From Cryptomeria japonica (Eukaryota; Streptophyta; Pinopsida; Cupressales; Cupressaceae), in contig NC_081410.1 of the NCBI RefSeq assembly GCF_030272615.1, positions 291,864,457-291,928,456 of the forward strand: a stretch of DNA of 64,000 nt. Direction: 5' to 3'. A program made the translations under genes and the position numbers. The notes under the pieces were generated by a model that saw only the letters and a list, made by a program, of their open reading frames with translations, did no database searches and was not told where the DNA came from. Positions 22,885 through 32,549 of the stretch are shown here, one piece after another. Positions within the stretch are counted from its first letter, which is position 1. Each line of letters begins with the position of its first letter.

Positions 22885-24832
22885 CTATGATGAACTCCCT
22901 CCCTCGGAGCCGCCTGGCCTTAATGGAATCTGAGCCCCCAAAGGACCCGCCCCAGGATCATCCCTCCTGTCCCCTCTATCTGGTGGTGGTGGAGGACCCA
23001 TAACCCCACCACTAGATACCTGTCTCCTCCGGCTCCCTCTCGTAGCTATCGCTATCCACGATGGTCTATGGAAGCTCCTCACCCACTGACCAGCTAGCAC
23101 CGCACCATAATAGAGATCCCGCCAATAATCGATCTCCTCCCCTGCCCGCAGAGCATAGGCATATCCGGCCCCTGTGTCCTCTGCCGCCTACCTCCCAGCC
23201 CTCAGTGCTGTCTCAGCCTCTGTGTAGCGCTGAATGGCCTGATCCCGCTCCCGCTCAGTATCTCTGAGCCACCTCCTGAGCCTATCCCTCTCTCTCTCCA
23301 ACTCCTGGATCTCATCTGCCTGTCCATGGCAGATCTCCCTCAGCTCCGTCAGCTCATCCTCCTCTGCCTCAGCCCCCTGTGGCTCTACCTATGGCTCTGC
23401 CTGTGGCTCCTCCTGTACAGGTGCCTGCCCTTGTGCCTGTGCCTATACTAGTGCTTGTACTAGTACCTGTCCCTGTATCTGTCCTTGTACCTGTACCTGT
23501 CTAGGACCCTGTGCTGCTGGCACCTGTAGCGGTAATCCACTGCGACCTCTCACCACCCGAGTCTGCCTATCCTCTCCACCCTCCCTCCATGGCGCCACCC
23601 TCCTCTCTCCAACTGCCCCCCTCCTCCTTTGTCGGCCTCTACCCCCATCATCTCCATCATCATCCCCATCCCCACCACCATCTCCATCTAGTGGCTCTCC
23701 GGGATCCATCAGGCGTGGGAATGGATGCTCGACCCAGTATGTTTTGTACTCGACATCCATGTCGGCATCCTCAATCTCTGGGCACATGTCCCAGGGTAGG
23801 GGCATCATCTCTACTAGCTGTGTCACAGCCTGATCATATGATAATAGGGGCCCAAACTGCGCCTGATCCCTGGCGGTCCGTGCATACATGCCTGAACCCC
23901 GTGGCATCTGTTGAATCCTGCCGAACTGCCTGCCCACCCTGTCCACTAGCTGCCTATCCAGCACATAGGGCGTCCGCCCAATCAGGTACCTACTCCAGAA
24001 GGTGTAGGGAAGCTCCATTGCATCCTCCTCCCACTGCTCACACCCTAGGTATGGCCTCCATATGACCATGTGAATATCATCAATCACCCACCGCCAGTGC
24101 TCTAACCTGCCAATCCGTGGCTACGAAGTGATCATGTCATACAAGTGTACAAAATTGCGCCCGTGACCTCTGCCTCTGAAATGTATCAGTCTCGTCACTG
24201 GCAGATGCTCATAGGCCCCATACCTCTAACAATGTGACCCCGCAGCTCAACCCCACTGACCTGTGGTACACAAACAGATGTAGCTCGTAATACTGGTGTG
24301 CTAGCACACACGGTCCCCAAGCATATCTGGTGTGTTGTGTCACCAGTGTCTCCAGTGCACCTCCCCAGCCCACAACCAACCCTCGTGTCGCTCTATCAGG
24401 ACACAAGAACCCACTGATCGCTCCTCCTATCACTACTGGCAGCACCAATCCTGTAGTAGTCATGGTGTCCCAAGCCACATGTCCAGCCCTCATCTCCAGT
24501 CTTGGGTCCTGGAACACTCGTCTCAGGGCCTCCCTGTCTCCATCTCGATCGTACAAAATCAGCTCCTCATCGATCGGTATCCTCAGGATCTTGTATACAT
24601 CCTCAAGAGTGATTATCATCTCACCCATCGACAAATGAAATGTACAAGTCTCAGAGTGCCACCTCTCCGCTAGTGCAGTCAGCAGTCCCATGTTCGCCCG
24701 AAACTCAGACACATACAGAATATGTCTCAAACCCATAGCCTCAATCGTAGCTCGGTCCTCGGCTGTCAACTTAGGTTGCAACCTCTGAGTCGATGGGAAT
24801 CTCTCCCATGACTCCAGCATAGGCAAATACTC
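22885..24832 (-). pseudogene. Antisense plant mobile domain (PMD) gene, exon 2
   Basis: On the minus strand the exon starts at 24832, directly after a TGCAG acceptor, and reads EYLPMLESW. The PMD core follows: SEFRANMGLLTALAERWHSE, CTFHLSMGEMIITLEDVYKI, then RIPIDEE. After a frameshift near 24215 and a TAG near 24121 it continues with LEHWRWVIDDIHMVIWRPYL and VDRVGRQFGRIQQMP, the C-terminal part of PMDs. Next come a Gly/Asp-rich acidic stretch (about 23690-23620), RGRQRRRG, a Gln/Val repeat, a coiled coil of about 50 residues (about 23360-23195) and a proline-rich end at 22885. TAG stops lie near 23443, 23389 and 23189. PMD proteins occur in host genes linked to genome stability and in transposons. 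Its role here is unknown. Confidence 0.82.
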
Positions 24833-24866
24833 CTGCAGTCAAGCAAATCAATCATGTCAGTCATCG

Positions 24867-25143
24867 TGGCATTCAATGTTCATCACAAAATGCTACTTTT
24901 TATCTAAGTGCAAATGACATTCTATCCTAGTGACACTCACTGTTCATCACAAAGTGTTGCTATTTATCCTAGTAGTACTCCCTGTTCATCACAAAGTACT
25001 ACGTGTGTGGCACTCACTGTTCATCACAAAGTGTTGCTCACATTTGCACTCCGTGTTCATCACAAAGTGCTGCTCATATTTTAGTACTCCCTATTCATCA
25101 CAAAGTACTCTATCTTGGTACTCACTGTTCATCCCAAAGTGCC
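24867..25143 (+). repeat. Array of seven hairpins with covarying stems and a constant 15-nt loop
   Basis: Seven copies share the loop core TGTTCATCACAA. In every copy the loop is exactly 15 nt and the flanking arms pair, although the arm sequences differ. Innermost arm pairs: GCATT/AATGC (24869-24893), ACACT/AGTGT (24933-24957), AGTACT/AGTACT (24974-25000), CACT/AGTG (25011-25033), GCACT/AGTGC (25046-25070), AGTACT/AGTACT (25083-25109) and GGTACT/AGTGCC (25117-25143). Several extend outward. Every non-Watson-Crick pair I see is G-T on the plus strand. A degenerate eighth loop (TGTTCATCACAG) lies near 25208-25219. The array is between pol and the 3' LTR of C, inside the antisense intron. Confidence 0.9.
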
Positions 25144-25271
25144 TTGATCTATCCTAGTCTTCCCTAGAGGACCTGCTTGAGTGTATCCTCTCAGCAACTT
25201 ATCCAATTGACAGCGTATGTTCATCACAGAACTGCCGATTTGACCTAGAAGACAAAAATTCACATTTTTGG

Positions 25272-25547
25272 ACATAAACGCACTTTCCTGACATAAACAT
25301 GCTTGAAGACTGCATAGACGCCCCTGTTTTACACAAACGCGCCTGAAAGACACAGACGTGCCTATGCTCTGCATAGACGTGCCTGGGTGACACAGACGTG
25401 CCTTCTTGGCACAAACGCGCCTACATATCACAGACGCAACTGCATTTGGCACAGATGCGTTTTCCATCACAGACGCGCCTGACACCAACACAGACGCGCC
25501 TCGCGAGCATAGATGCGCCTGGCACCAACGCAGATGCGCCTGGACAT
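25272..25547 (-). repeat. GCGTCTGTG-like motif array, antisense orientation
   Basis: About 14 copies of CACAGACGCGCCTG and variants (ACACAAACGCGCC, CATAGACGTGCC, CACAGATGCG) are spaced about 20 bases apart. Read on the minus strand each is CAGGCGCGTCTGTG. The same GCGTCTGTG core recurs on the plus strand in the leader of C. The array is richer in CpG than its surroundings. Confidence 0.85.
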
Positions 25548-25657
25548 TTTTTTGACATTTTTGGACCCTAACCTAAAGCGCATTTATTACCCTATCTACC
25601 ATGCATTAATGACAACAATAAATGCATCAAAGTACAAGGAGGTTTTGTGGTACTTAC

Positions 25658-25723
25658 TGGCTCTCCTGCCTCTGCTGGCCTCTGACATCGGCGAACGCGG
25701 TTGAATCTATGAATGAAGGCCAT
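25658..25723 (-). CDS. Antisense PMD gene, exon 1
   Basis: An ATG at 25723-25721 opens 22 codons (MAFIHRFNRVRRC...AEAGEP) ending exactly at a GTAAGT donor. The peptide is basic at its start and has no known domain. A TATA-like box lies about 90 bases upstream, a normal plant spacing. I chose this start because the donor, frame phase and promoter agree. It is still an ab initio exon. Confidence 0.55.
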
Positions 25724-25811
25724 CGCTGCTGACTGCTGCTACTCTATTTTCGCTCTGCACTCTGCTCTCGTGGATGTGTAGATGACAATGAGGATGTATT
25801 TCCCCCGTGGT

Positions 25812-25822
25812 CTATCTTATAG
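25812..25822 (-). promoter_or_regulatory. TATA-like box for the antisense gene
   Basis: On the minus strand the sequence reads CTATAAGATAG. With initiation about 30 bases downstream the 5' UTR would be roughly 65 nt before the ATG at 25723. The sequence just upstream has repeated AGGGCTAGGG steps. Confidence 0.45.
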
Positions 25823-26021
25823 ACTACCCTAGCCCTAGCCCTCGTTTCCCGAGTCAGTCTTCATTATCCCGTGACTTTGTCACTTTATCCAGTCAGTCCA
25901 TTCTAGCCTCTCTTTCTTATCAAGAGATTGTCTGCAATCTTTTCAAACTTTTTCATCCAATCTCTCGAGGGGGCATATCATTCCCATCTTGGGGCAACTC
26001 TGTATCAGTTCATATTATCTT

Positions 26022-26057
26022 CTTTGAAACAATGCGACAAGTCGCATTGTCTCAAAG
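26022..26057 (+). other. Strong hairpin directly before the polypurine tract of C
   Basis: The arms 26022-26038 and 26041-26057 pair at 16 of 17 positions around a 2-nt AA loop. The 3' arm overlaps the start of the polypurine tract. The outer CTTTGA/TCAAAG pairing is kept in copy Z and, as CTTTGAA/TTCAAAG, in both D-family copies, where the inner part differs. Confidence 0.8.
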
Positions 26058-26067
26058 AGGGGCAAAA
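26054..26067 (+). other. Polypurine tract of element C
   Basis: AAAGAGGGGCAAAA immediately precedes the TGTAGACACC start of the 3' LTR. The AGGGGCAAAATG boundary is shared with Z and with LTR (i) on the opposite strand. Confidence 0.85.
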
Positions 26068-26835
26068 TGTAGACACCCAAAATTGTCCAGTCTAATTAAA
26101 TAAATATTTTATTTATTTATTTAATTACTTTAGCCTAATTCCTCTATTAATTAAATAAATCTTTATTTATTTAATTAATTCATTTATCCTCTTCTAGCCT
26201 TATTTCTCATTTAAATAAATACATTTATTTATTTAAACTATCCTTTTCCTAAATTAAATAAATATCTTATTTATTTAATTGATCCCACTTCCTCTATTAA
26301 TTAAATAAATCTTTATTTATTTAATTAATTTATTAACCTTTTCTACCCATGACACATGTCATTCATCTCTTAATTCATACACTACCTACCCCTTTCATTA
26401 TTTTATTATTTCTTTTACCTACCCTCTAATCATAGCCGACCTCCTTTTACACCTCTGAATCTTATCCCTCCATTTCATATAGTGTCTTCTATATAAGGAG
26501 ATACTTCCTTCATTATCAAACCCTAATGAATTTTATGCACTTGACTACACTACGATCCTACTTACAACCACATTTCGTTCTTTGTTGAGCTCTTGTGCAC
26601 ATAAAATCTAAGAGCAAATAGATCAAACAAGATCAATGGAGATAGGAAGAATGGAGATCCAAACCCTATTGGACATGTGATGGTATAATCTTTGTGATTT
26701 CGTTTGATTTGCATTGTCTTAGGTAATCTTCATATGTTATGGTGGATCTTTGTTGTTGTTAGGCTAGGGTTTTGTGGTTGAATTCATTTAGCCTTTCAAT
26801 ATCATTATTGTTGTTATCCATTTTCACCATATACA
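26068..26835 (+). repeat. 3' LTR of element C
   Basis: It is 768 bp, starts TGTAGACACC and ends CCATATACA, with GATGT following. Differences from the 5' LTR are few, for example CGTTATTG against CATTATTG near the end and a 2-bp TA indel. It carries the same AT palindromes and CTATATAAGG box. Confidence 0.93.
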
Positions 26836-26840
26836 GATGT
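26836..26840 (+). repeat. Target site duplication, right copy (GATGT)
   Basis: It follows the terminal CA of the 3' LTR and equals 10836-10840. The copia B gag frame continues directly from it. Confidence 0.9.
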
Positions 26841-28016
26841 GTTTGAGACGACAGCTTGAAGTTGCTCTTGAAGATTTTGAAGTTGAAAAATTTAAGAACA
26901 TAAAGATGGAAGATGAAGTTAGATCTGCAAAAGAATTCATTATCACTCTGCAAGAAAAGCTATCTAATGCTCAAGCTAAAAGGAAGCAACTTATGCAAAA
27001 TCATGATGATGAAGAGAAGGATTCCCTTAAGGAACAAAGTCAGAAGCTAAGTCAAGAGAATGGTGTGATGAAGAATGAAATGCAAGCCCTAACTATGATA
27101 ATGTGCAAGGAGATTGAAGACTAGAAGAAGAATGAAGAAAATCTTATTATATCTCTAAAAGATAGATATGAGGAATGCATTAGGTTGGTGCATGAGAATT
27201 ATATGTTGAAAACTGAATTGGTGCAATCACATAACAATGAGCAAGAGTTGGAAAGAATGATAATAATCCCAAGAGGAGATATGGATGTTGCAAATGAATA
27301 CAAAGATAAGTTCAAGGTTAGTTCTTCTAGTCTTGATGAGCTACTGAAGGATCAAAGGCGCAAGGGAGACACTAGAGAACTTGGATTTGAACAAGGTTAG
27401 AGCTTTGGTACCCAAATGAAGATCAAACATTCGGTATGCAGAATGATTAGAAGGTCAACCAGAATTAGAGGTCACCCGTAAGGAAACCCAATGCACATAA
27501 ATTGAATGGTAGATGTTTTGTTTGCAATAAATTTGGTCATATGGCAAGACATTGTAGATATAGAGCAAATCAAAATAACAATGCAGTTCATGTCAATGTT
27601 CAAATTATAAAAAGTATGGTCATAAGGCAGAAGATTGTAGAATGAATGTAAAATGTCATGCATGTGGAATGTTTGGACATATGGCTAGTCAATGCAGGTC
27701 AATGAATGGTCTAGGTTATAGTAAGGAAATTCAGAAGAATAATATCACTTGTTATGCATGCAACAAAGTAGGACATATTGCTAAATTTTGCATAAGCAAG
27801 AACCTACCGGCAGGAAGTGATAAATTTGATGAAAAAGGAAAGAAGAAGGTTTATGACATTCAGAATGAGCATGAGAAGAGGTGGGTTATGAAGTATGAGG
27901 CTCAACTGACAGAATCAATTGCCCCAAATGTTCATTTAGCTAAAGGATTTACCCCAATTACTCAAACAACAGAGCAGAATGTTCCTGCACCGATAGGAAA
28001 CTCATCTGGTAACTAA
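26841..28016 (+). pseudogene. gag: Copia B gag: coiled coil plus zinc knuckles
   Basis: This continues the frame begun at 10831. The first half is a long helical, heptad-rich region (26841-27400) with TAG at 27122 and TAG at 27398, parallel to element G. Zinc knuckles follow: CFVCNKFGHMARHC (about 27519-27560), a second that has lost its first cysteine (SNYKKYGHKAEDC), CHACGMFGHMASQC (about 27655-27696) and CYACNKVGHIAKFC (about 27750-27792). It ends at TAA 28014-28016. The UBN2 capsid domain typical of copia gag is absent. Confidence 0.8.
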
Positions 28017-28894
28017 GGCATTTGCCTTAAGGGGAGGCAAATTGATGATAGATCTTGCATTTCCCCTAGTAGTGGTCTAAAATCCTATTTTAGATCTTTG
28101 GAGAAATCAGTTTGAAGGTTAAACAACGAAGATTTGTTGGATCTTGGATCTAGTTTGGTTTACCAGTAAGTCACTTTATGAGTTATGGTTTGGTCATTCC
28201 CCTACTCTTAAGTATTTCAAAATCTTTGGAAGTAAGTGTTATATCAAAAGAGATGATTACATTGGAAGTTTGATCCTAGATATGATGAAGGGATATTTCT
28301 TGGTTATTCTAAGAGAGAAGCATATAGATGTTATAACAAAAGATTGCAAATAATTATGGAGAGCACTAATGGGAAAGTGGATGAGCAACACAAAGACCAA
28401 GCTAAATCTTATAAATGAGAACCAGAAGTGGAGATGATCATAACTGAACCAGTAGCACCTATACCGAAACATAATGTTGAACCAGTTACCCCGGTATCAT
28501 CAGAAAACTCAACTGTAACTGAAGATTAAAGCAGTGAAACAGAAAGTCAGAAGACTCCTAGGTATGTAAGGTTGAATCATTCAGAAGATCGGATAAATGG
28601 ACAAGATGATGGTTGGCCGCTGATGAGGTATGTTTAGTTTATCAAGTTGAACCGACATCAGTAATTGAAGCTTGTAAAGATAGATATTGGATGTAAACTT
28701 TGGAAGAAGAATTGGATCATTTAGAAAAGGACATTACATGGACTTGGATGTTTTTGGGACTAGGCTTGATTGGTTTACAAAGGATACTCTCAGAAGGAAG
28801 GGATTTATTATGTTGAATCCTTGCTCCGGTAGCTAGGATTTTCAGATATTTTCAAGGTTTTTCTGGTATGGTTTTTGAGGACTTTACACTATGA
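28017..28894 (+). pseudogene. Copia B remnant of integrase C-terminus and RT linker
   Basis: At 28159-28310 the frame reads SLYELWFGHSPTLKYFKIFG then SKCYIKRDD, the segment that in copia A follows the integrase core. Downstream is a degraded linker with stops (28360-28700). The protease, integrase core and nearly all RT motifs seen in A are missing between here and RNase H, which points to internal deletion rather than decay alone. Confidence 0.7.
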
Positions 28895-29257
28895 GCATAT
28901 TCAGATGCAGATTGGGCAGGTGATGTTGATAACCGGATAGGCTCATCTAGTGGAGCATTCTTTCTTGGGAAGTAGTTGGTTTCATGGATCAATAAGAAGC
29001 AATCATGCATTTCTTTATCTACTGTTGAAGCTGAATATGTTGCAGCCGCAACTAATTGCACTCAGGTTTTATGGATGAAGCAAATGTTGAAGGATATAAG
29101 GGTAGATTGTAATGAACTGGTTGTTATTCATCGTGATAACTCTGTAGCTATTGACATATCAAAGAATCCAGTATTTCACTCAAAGACTAAGCATATATCA
29201 ATCAAGTATAACTTTTTGAAGGAAAAGGTGGAAGCAAAAGAAGTCAGATTGGTTTGA
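28895..29257 (+). pseudogene. Copia B RNase H remnant
   Basis: The frame reads YSDADWAGDVDNRIGSSSGA, then after a TAG near 28974 SWINKKQSCISLSTVEAEY, HRDNSVAIDISKNPVFHSKT and KHISIKYNFLKEKVEA. These align with copia A 4147-4480. It ends early at TGA 29255-29257, without the ADIFTKPL tail. Confidence 0.8.
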
Positions 29258-29389
29258 GGAATCATTTAAGCATTTGACAGACAGATTGGGAGTTTTTGCC
29301 CCTCCATTAGAGACTTGAGTGATGTTGATTGGCATCAATATGGTATGCATTTACAGAGGTTCTATTCATTCTGGATTGATGAGTTGGTG

Positions 29390-29775
29390 CTACTACTCAG
29401 GGGGAGTATTCAGCTATTTGGTTTAGAGGCTCTATGTTTTTCTTTGGCGTTTATGTTAGATTTATGGTATTGATGTCAAAGGGGGAGAGATATATATGTG
29501 AAAAATAGAGGTTAACAATATATTAGTCTAAGGGGAAGATTATTGGCACAAGGAGGAGAAACATAATTTCAGATTGGTTGTATCCCATTGGGGGGAGTTT
29601 GGTTCAAGTGTATGAATGGTTAATTGGTACAAAGATATTTGGTTCAGAGCTTCATTGCTATATCATTTTATGGGAGATTGTTGGTTTTCTTCCATAGGGG
29701 GAGACTTGTTTGGCATTTCTTGGCACTTGGATGTTTTTCACATCTAGTGTTGCCATCAATGCCAAAGGGGGAGAT
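29390..29775 (+). other. Cluster of polypurine-like tracts before the 3' LTR of B
   Basis: Purine tracts recur at about 29399 (AGGGGGAG), 29479 (CAAAGGGGGAGAG), 29530 (AAGGGGAAGA), 29590 (GGGGGGAG), 29696 (AGGGGGAGA) and 29764 (CAAAGGGGGAGAT). The last abuts the LTR and is the presumed functional tract. Copia A has a similar cluster. Confidence 0.7.
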
Positions 29776-30973
29776 TGTTGACAATTTGGAGGAATTGATT
29801 ATGTGTTGCATTGATTTTTTTTCATTGATGGCAACACCAGTTGTTTTGGTTGTTTACTAGTTTCCAGTTGGTTTTGGTAGAGTGGTTGGATTACGATATT
29901 GATTTGGTATACTTTGGTTGGTGGAATTGGTTTGGATTGGTCATTCATGTGTTCTGATGCGTATCACATTCAGTTGGTATTGACTTGATGATCGGATGAT
30001 ATCTTATGTTCTAGTAAGCCTACTTTGTAGGTCCAGTAAGGGTTTCACCGGCATAGCTTTATTGAAGATCTTTGATGTAATGCATAAGTGGTGTTGGTGT
30101 AGCTTCTAGAAGGGATTCAGGATGCTAATGGTGATTGTGTCCATGCCTCGATTGATTGGTGTCATTGCTTTGGTGTGTGTGGATCTAATTTAGGTCTGGT
30201 GCTATCTAGGTTATGGACTGGTTTCATGAAACACGTTGGTGGATCCTTCTTATGCACTTTCAAGATGTTTTATTGATTGTATGATGTTTGTTTGGCCTTC
30301 GACCAACATGTATTATGATTTTATTTTAGGATTATGTAATCGATCTATTGAATTATCATTTGGGTGGCCGACCTAATTGGTTAGGTCCTGAGTTGGTATA
30401 AAAGTGATGTAAGATCTCATTGTAGATCATATATACATGTATGAATAGGCAAGGAGTGAATAATGTAATAATCATTTGTGTAGAGGATTTGGTCGATCAT
30501 AGATGATGGAGTTAGGTTTATGTAAGAGGTTTTAGACCTCCGGTAATGAGCTTAACCAGAACTGTAATCTGGCATGTTTGATGCTATCACAAGCAGTTCT
30601 TCTTTCTGGATTATTGTCCGAATATTTTGAGGTGGTTAACCTCTCTGTAGTCAGTGAGACTCCATTATGATGAGTAGTGTGCTCTAGGTCATGTGCCTTC
30701 CTGCATATGCAGGCCCCTTATTGTAATATTTATTCATCTGATCAGTGGATAGATATTGTGGGTCTCCAATCCCACCATGGTTTTTCCTCTTTGAGGTTTT
30801 CCACATATAAATCTATGGTGTTATGGTGTTTATCTTTGTAATTGCATTGTTGCTTACTGTTATATGCTTTTATGTTTACTAGTTGTTGAGTTGTTGTATT
30901 AATAAGGTTAAATTTCTCTATTCTGGTAGAACATTGATTCACCCCCACCTCTTAGAGTTCTTGGATTCCAACA
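29776..30973 (+). repeat. 3' LTR of copia B
   Basis: It starts TGTTGACAATTTGG and ends TTGGATTCCAACA. It pairs with 9549-10762 but carries many substitutions and short indels. The copia LTR block is at about 30766-30835. Confidence 0.85.
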
Positions 30974-30975
30974 AA

Positions 30976-31069
30976 TATATATAGAATAAGTCCAACGAAG
31001 TGCCTATAATCATTTAATCAAATTAAAGTGTAATAAGAATATCTCTCGGCTTATTCTATATATATATAT
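30976..31069. repeat. Small AT-rich fold-back beside copia B
   Basis: ATATATATAGAATAAG at 30976-30991 is perfectly inverted at about 31050-31065 (CTTATTCTATATATAT), with roughly 58 bases between. It may be a tiny fold-back element or simply TA-rich sequence. No target duplication was recognised. Confidence 0.5.
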
Positions 31070-31421
31070 ATGCTAGTTATAATAATTAAAATATAATATT
31101 ATAAGAATCCTAATGTTTATCTATATGACTTTAACCCTAACTTAATCTTAAACCTAATCATATCGGTAAATGAACTTCAACATATTTAACCTAAGCCTAA
31201 CCTAACACCAACTTTAAGCATAACTCTAACTTAACCATAATTCAAACTTAATTTTTGAATTGTATTTAATATATCATGTATTTATTAGTATATAATTAAC
31301 ATATATTAACAATACAATAATATAAGAATCCTAATGCTTATCTAGAAAAGAAAAAAAATCATAATAAAAAATATATTTTTTTAAATAATAAGAAAAATAT
31401 AAAAGCTAGAGTCACAATATA
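31070..31421 (-). repeat. AT-rich repeat with C-strand telomere-like motifs
   Basis: 31078-31127 matches 8196-8248 on the other side of copia B, and 31305-31347 is a further partial copy. Between them are AACCCTAAC, TAAACCTAATC and AACCTAAGCCTAACC steps, the complement of the TTAGGG-type sequence at 8400-9490. Confidence 0.6.
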
Positions 31422-32413
31422 TTTTTTTTTGATAAATAATAGGTCGTAGCCGAATAATTTTATTGATTTGAACCTAATACAACTTGTCTCACTAGGGGAA
31501 TTGGTAGCAAAGAGTCGGGTGGAGAAAACCTTCGGTTTTGCCCCAATAAAATAAAGATAAACTACATACAATCCACCCATATCCAGATTGTTGACGAGGA
31601 TACAGGTATCCTTATTTATAGACATGTGTCATCTGTCTTTTAGATACATTATTTTCTAATCATACCTAGAATGCTAAGACTTGCATTCTTTTATAGGAAC
31701 ATAAAGGAGAATATCACTTCTCCTGTTAGAAATAGAGCTTGATAATACATTTATGATTACTTTTTTTAATCCCCATGGATTAGATGAATACATATATGCA
31801 AAGGCCCTTCTTTTCCTTGCGTTTCCCTTTCATAGTCTTTCTGGTTTCTGGAGATCCCATCTCTTCCTGCATGACAAGACACAACTACCAAACAACTTGT
31901 CTTTATCTTAGATAATCACAGTCTATAACAACCAAGCTAAATCTTTCCTTAAAGCATTAAAAGTGTAATTTATTAACAAAACTTATAAAGTGGTTTCCAA
32001 AGACTAACCATCTACCCAGCCAAGAGTTAAATCTCCATTCCCATTTCACCACAAACTTCCTAATGTTCAATCAGTAAAACATTTAAAAACCAGCCAAGAC
32101 TGAAGAAATTAATCTACCCTTTACATCTGTCATTTTTAGGCATTTTGGGCCTAACTTTGTCCCATATGGCTGGGTAATTACTTTCTTATTTTAACAAAAT
32201 CAGAGGATTGATGAAAAAACACTCTAGATGCTTGGCCAAGGGTAATGCAGATACACCAAAAAACTGAAAAATAGCTAATGTATACATGTCTATATGTATA
32301 TGTATATCACTTGTATATATATACATATAAAATGTATAAGAATTATGATTAGATTAGAAGAGTCTACAAATATCTAACATGCATATATAAATATATCTTT
32401 GTGTGTATATATT

Positions 32414-32457
32414 GATATATATATATATATATGTCATTCATATATATATATATATAT
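32414..32457. repeat. TA-rich microsatellite pair
   Basis: Two (AT)n runs flank GTCATTC within the LINE 3' region. A related TATATGTATATG run lies just upstream, at 32280-32330. Confidence 0.8.
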
Positions 32458-32549
32458 TTGTACTCTTATATGCTTAATATAAGACCCAAAACCCCACAGG
32501 TGGCCATAAAGCTTCTTTGCACTCTCTGATAATGAGCACACCTAAGTTT

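Larger units (their letters stand above)
24833..25657 (-). other. Predicted intron of the antisense PMD gene
   Basis: The minus-strand donor CCA|GTAAGTACC lies at 25658/25657, and the acceptor TTTGCTTGACTGCAG|GAG ends at 24833. Both exons are in phase 0 at the joint, so splicing keeps the frame. The 825-bp intron contains the seven-hairpin array and the GCGTCTGTG-like array. This is a prediction from splice consensus and frame only. Confidence 0.6.
10841..26835 (+). mobile_element. Complete Tat-type Ty3/gypsy element C with antisense accessory gene
   Basis: The element is 15,995 bp with 766- and 768-bp LTRs, a primer site, a leader of about 2 kb, gag, protease, a G-patch segment, RT, RNase H, a second RNase H, integrase, a post-pol region, an opposite-strand PMD gene, a polypurine tract and a 5-bp target duplication. 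The second RNase H and the domain order place it in the Tat group. I count about eight substitutions between its LTRs by eye, so insertion is recent compared with B. Pol carries several stops and frameshifts, so it depends on help if it still moves. Confidence 0.9.
9549..30973 (+). mobile_element. Copia-type element B, non-autonomous, split by element C
   Basis: Outer bounds are set by two related LTRs (9549-10762 and 29776-30973). Without C the element is about 5.4 kb. It keeps a primer site, a coiled-coil gag with zinc knuckles, an integrase C-terminal fragment and an RNase H fragment. Protease, the integrase core and RT are missing, so movement would have needed a partner element. The flanks (GTGTG left, AATAT right) do not match, so no target duplication is visible. 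Confidence 0.8.

Noticed and set aside
23511-24065. 184-codon plus-strand reading frame rich in Pro, His and Leu
   Set aside because: It is the complement of the PMD coding sequence, and its composition follows from the Gly/Asp-rich antisense protein.
24330-24673. Two overlapping plus-strand frames of about 100-113 codons
   Set aside because: Shadows of the antisense PMD core, with no motif of their own.
24867-25143. Spaced repeats resembling a CRISPR array
   Set aside because: The units are short, imperfect and irregularly spaced, lie inside a plant retrotransposon, and are explained better by paired arms around a fixed loop. No cas gene is present.
9544-30978. Target site duplication of copia B
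   Set aside because: The five bases outside the LTRs (GTGTG and AATAT) do not match, and the microsatellite makes the left edge unsure.
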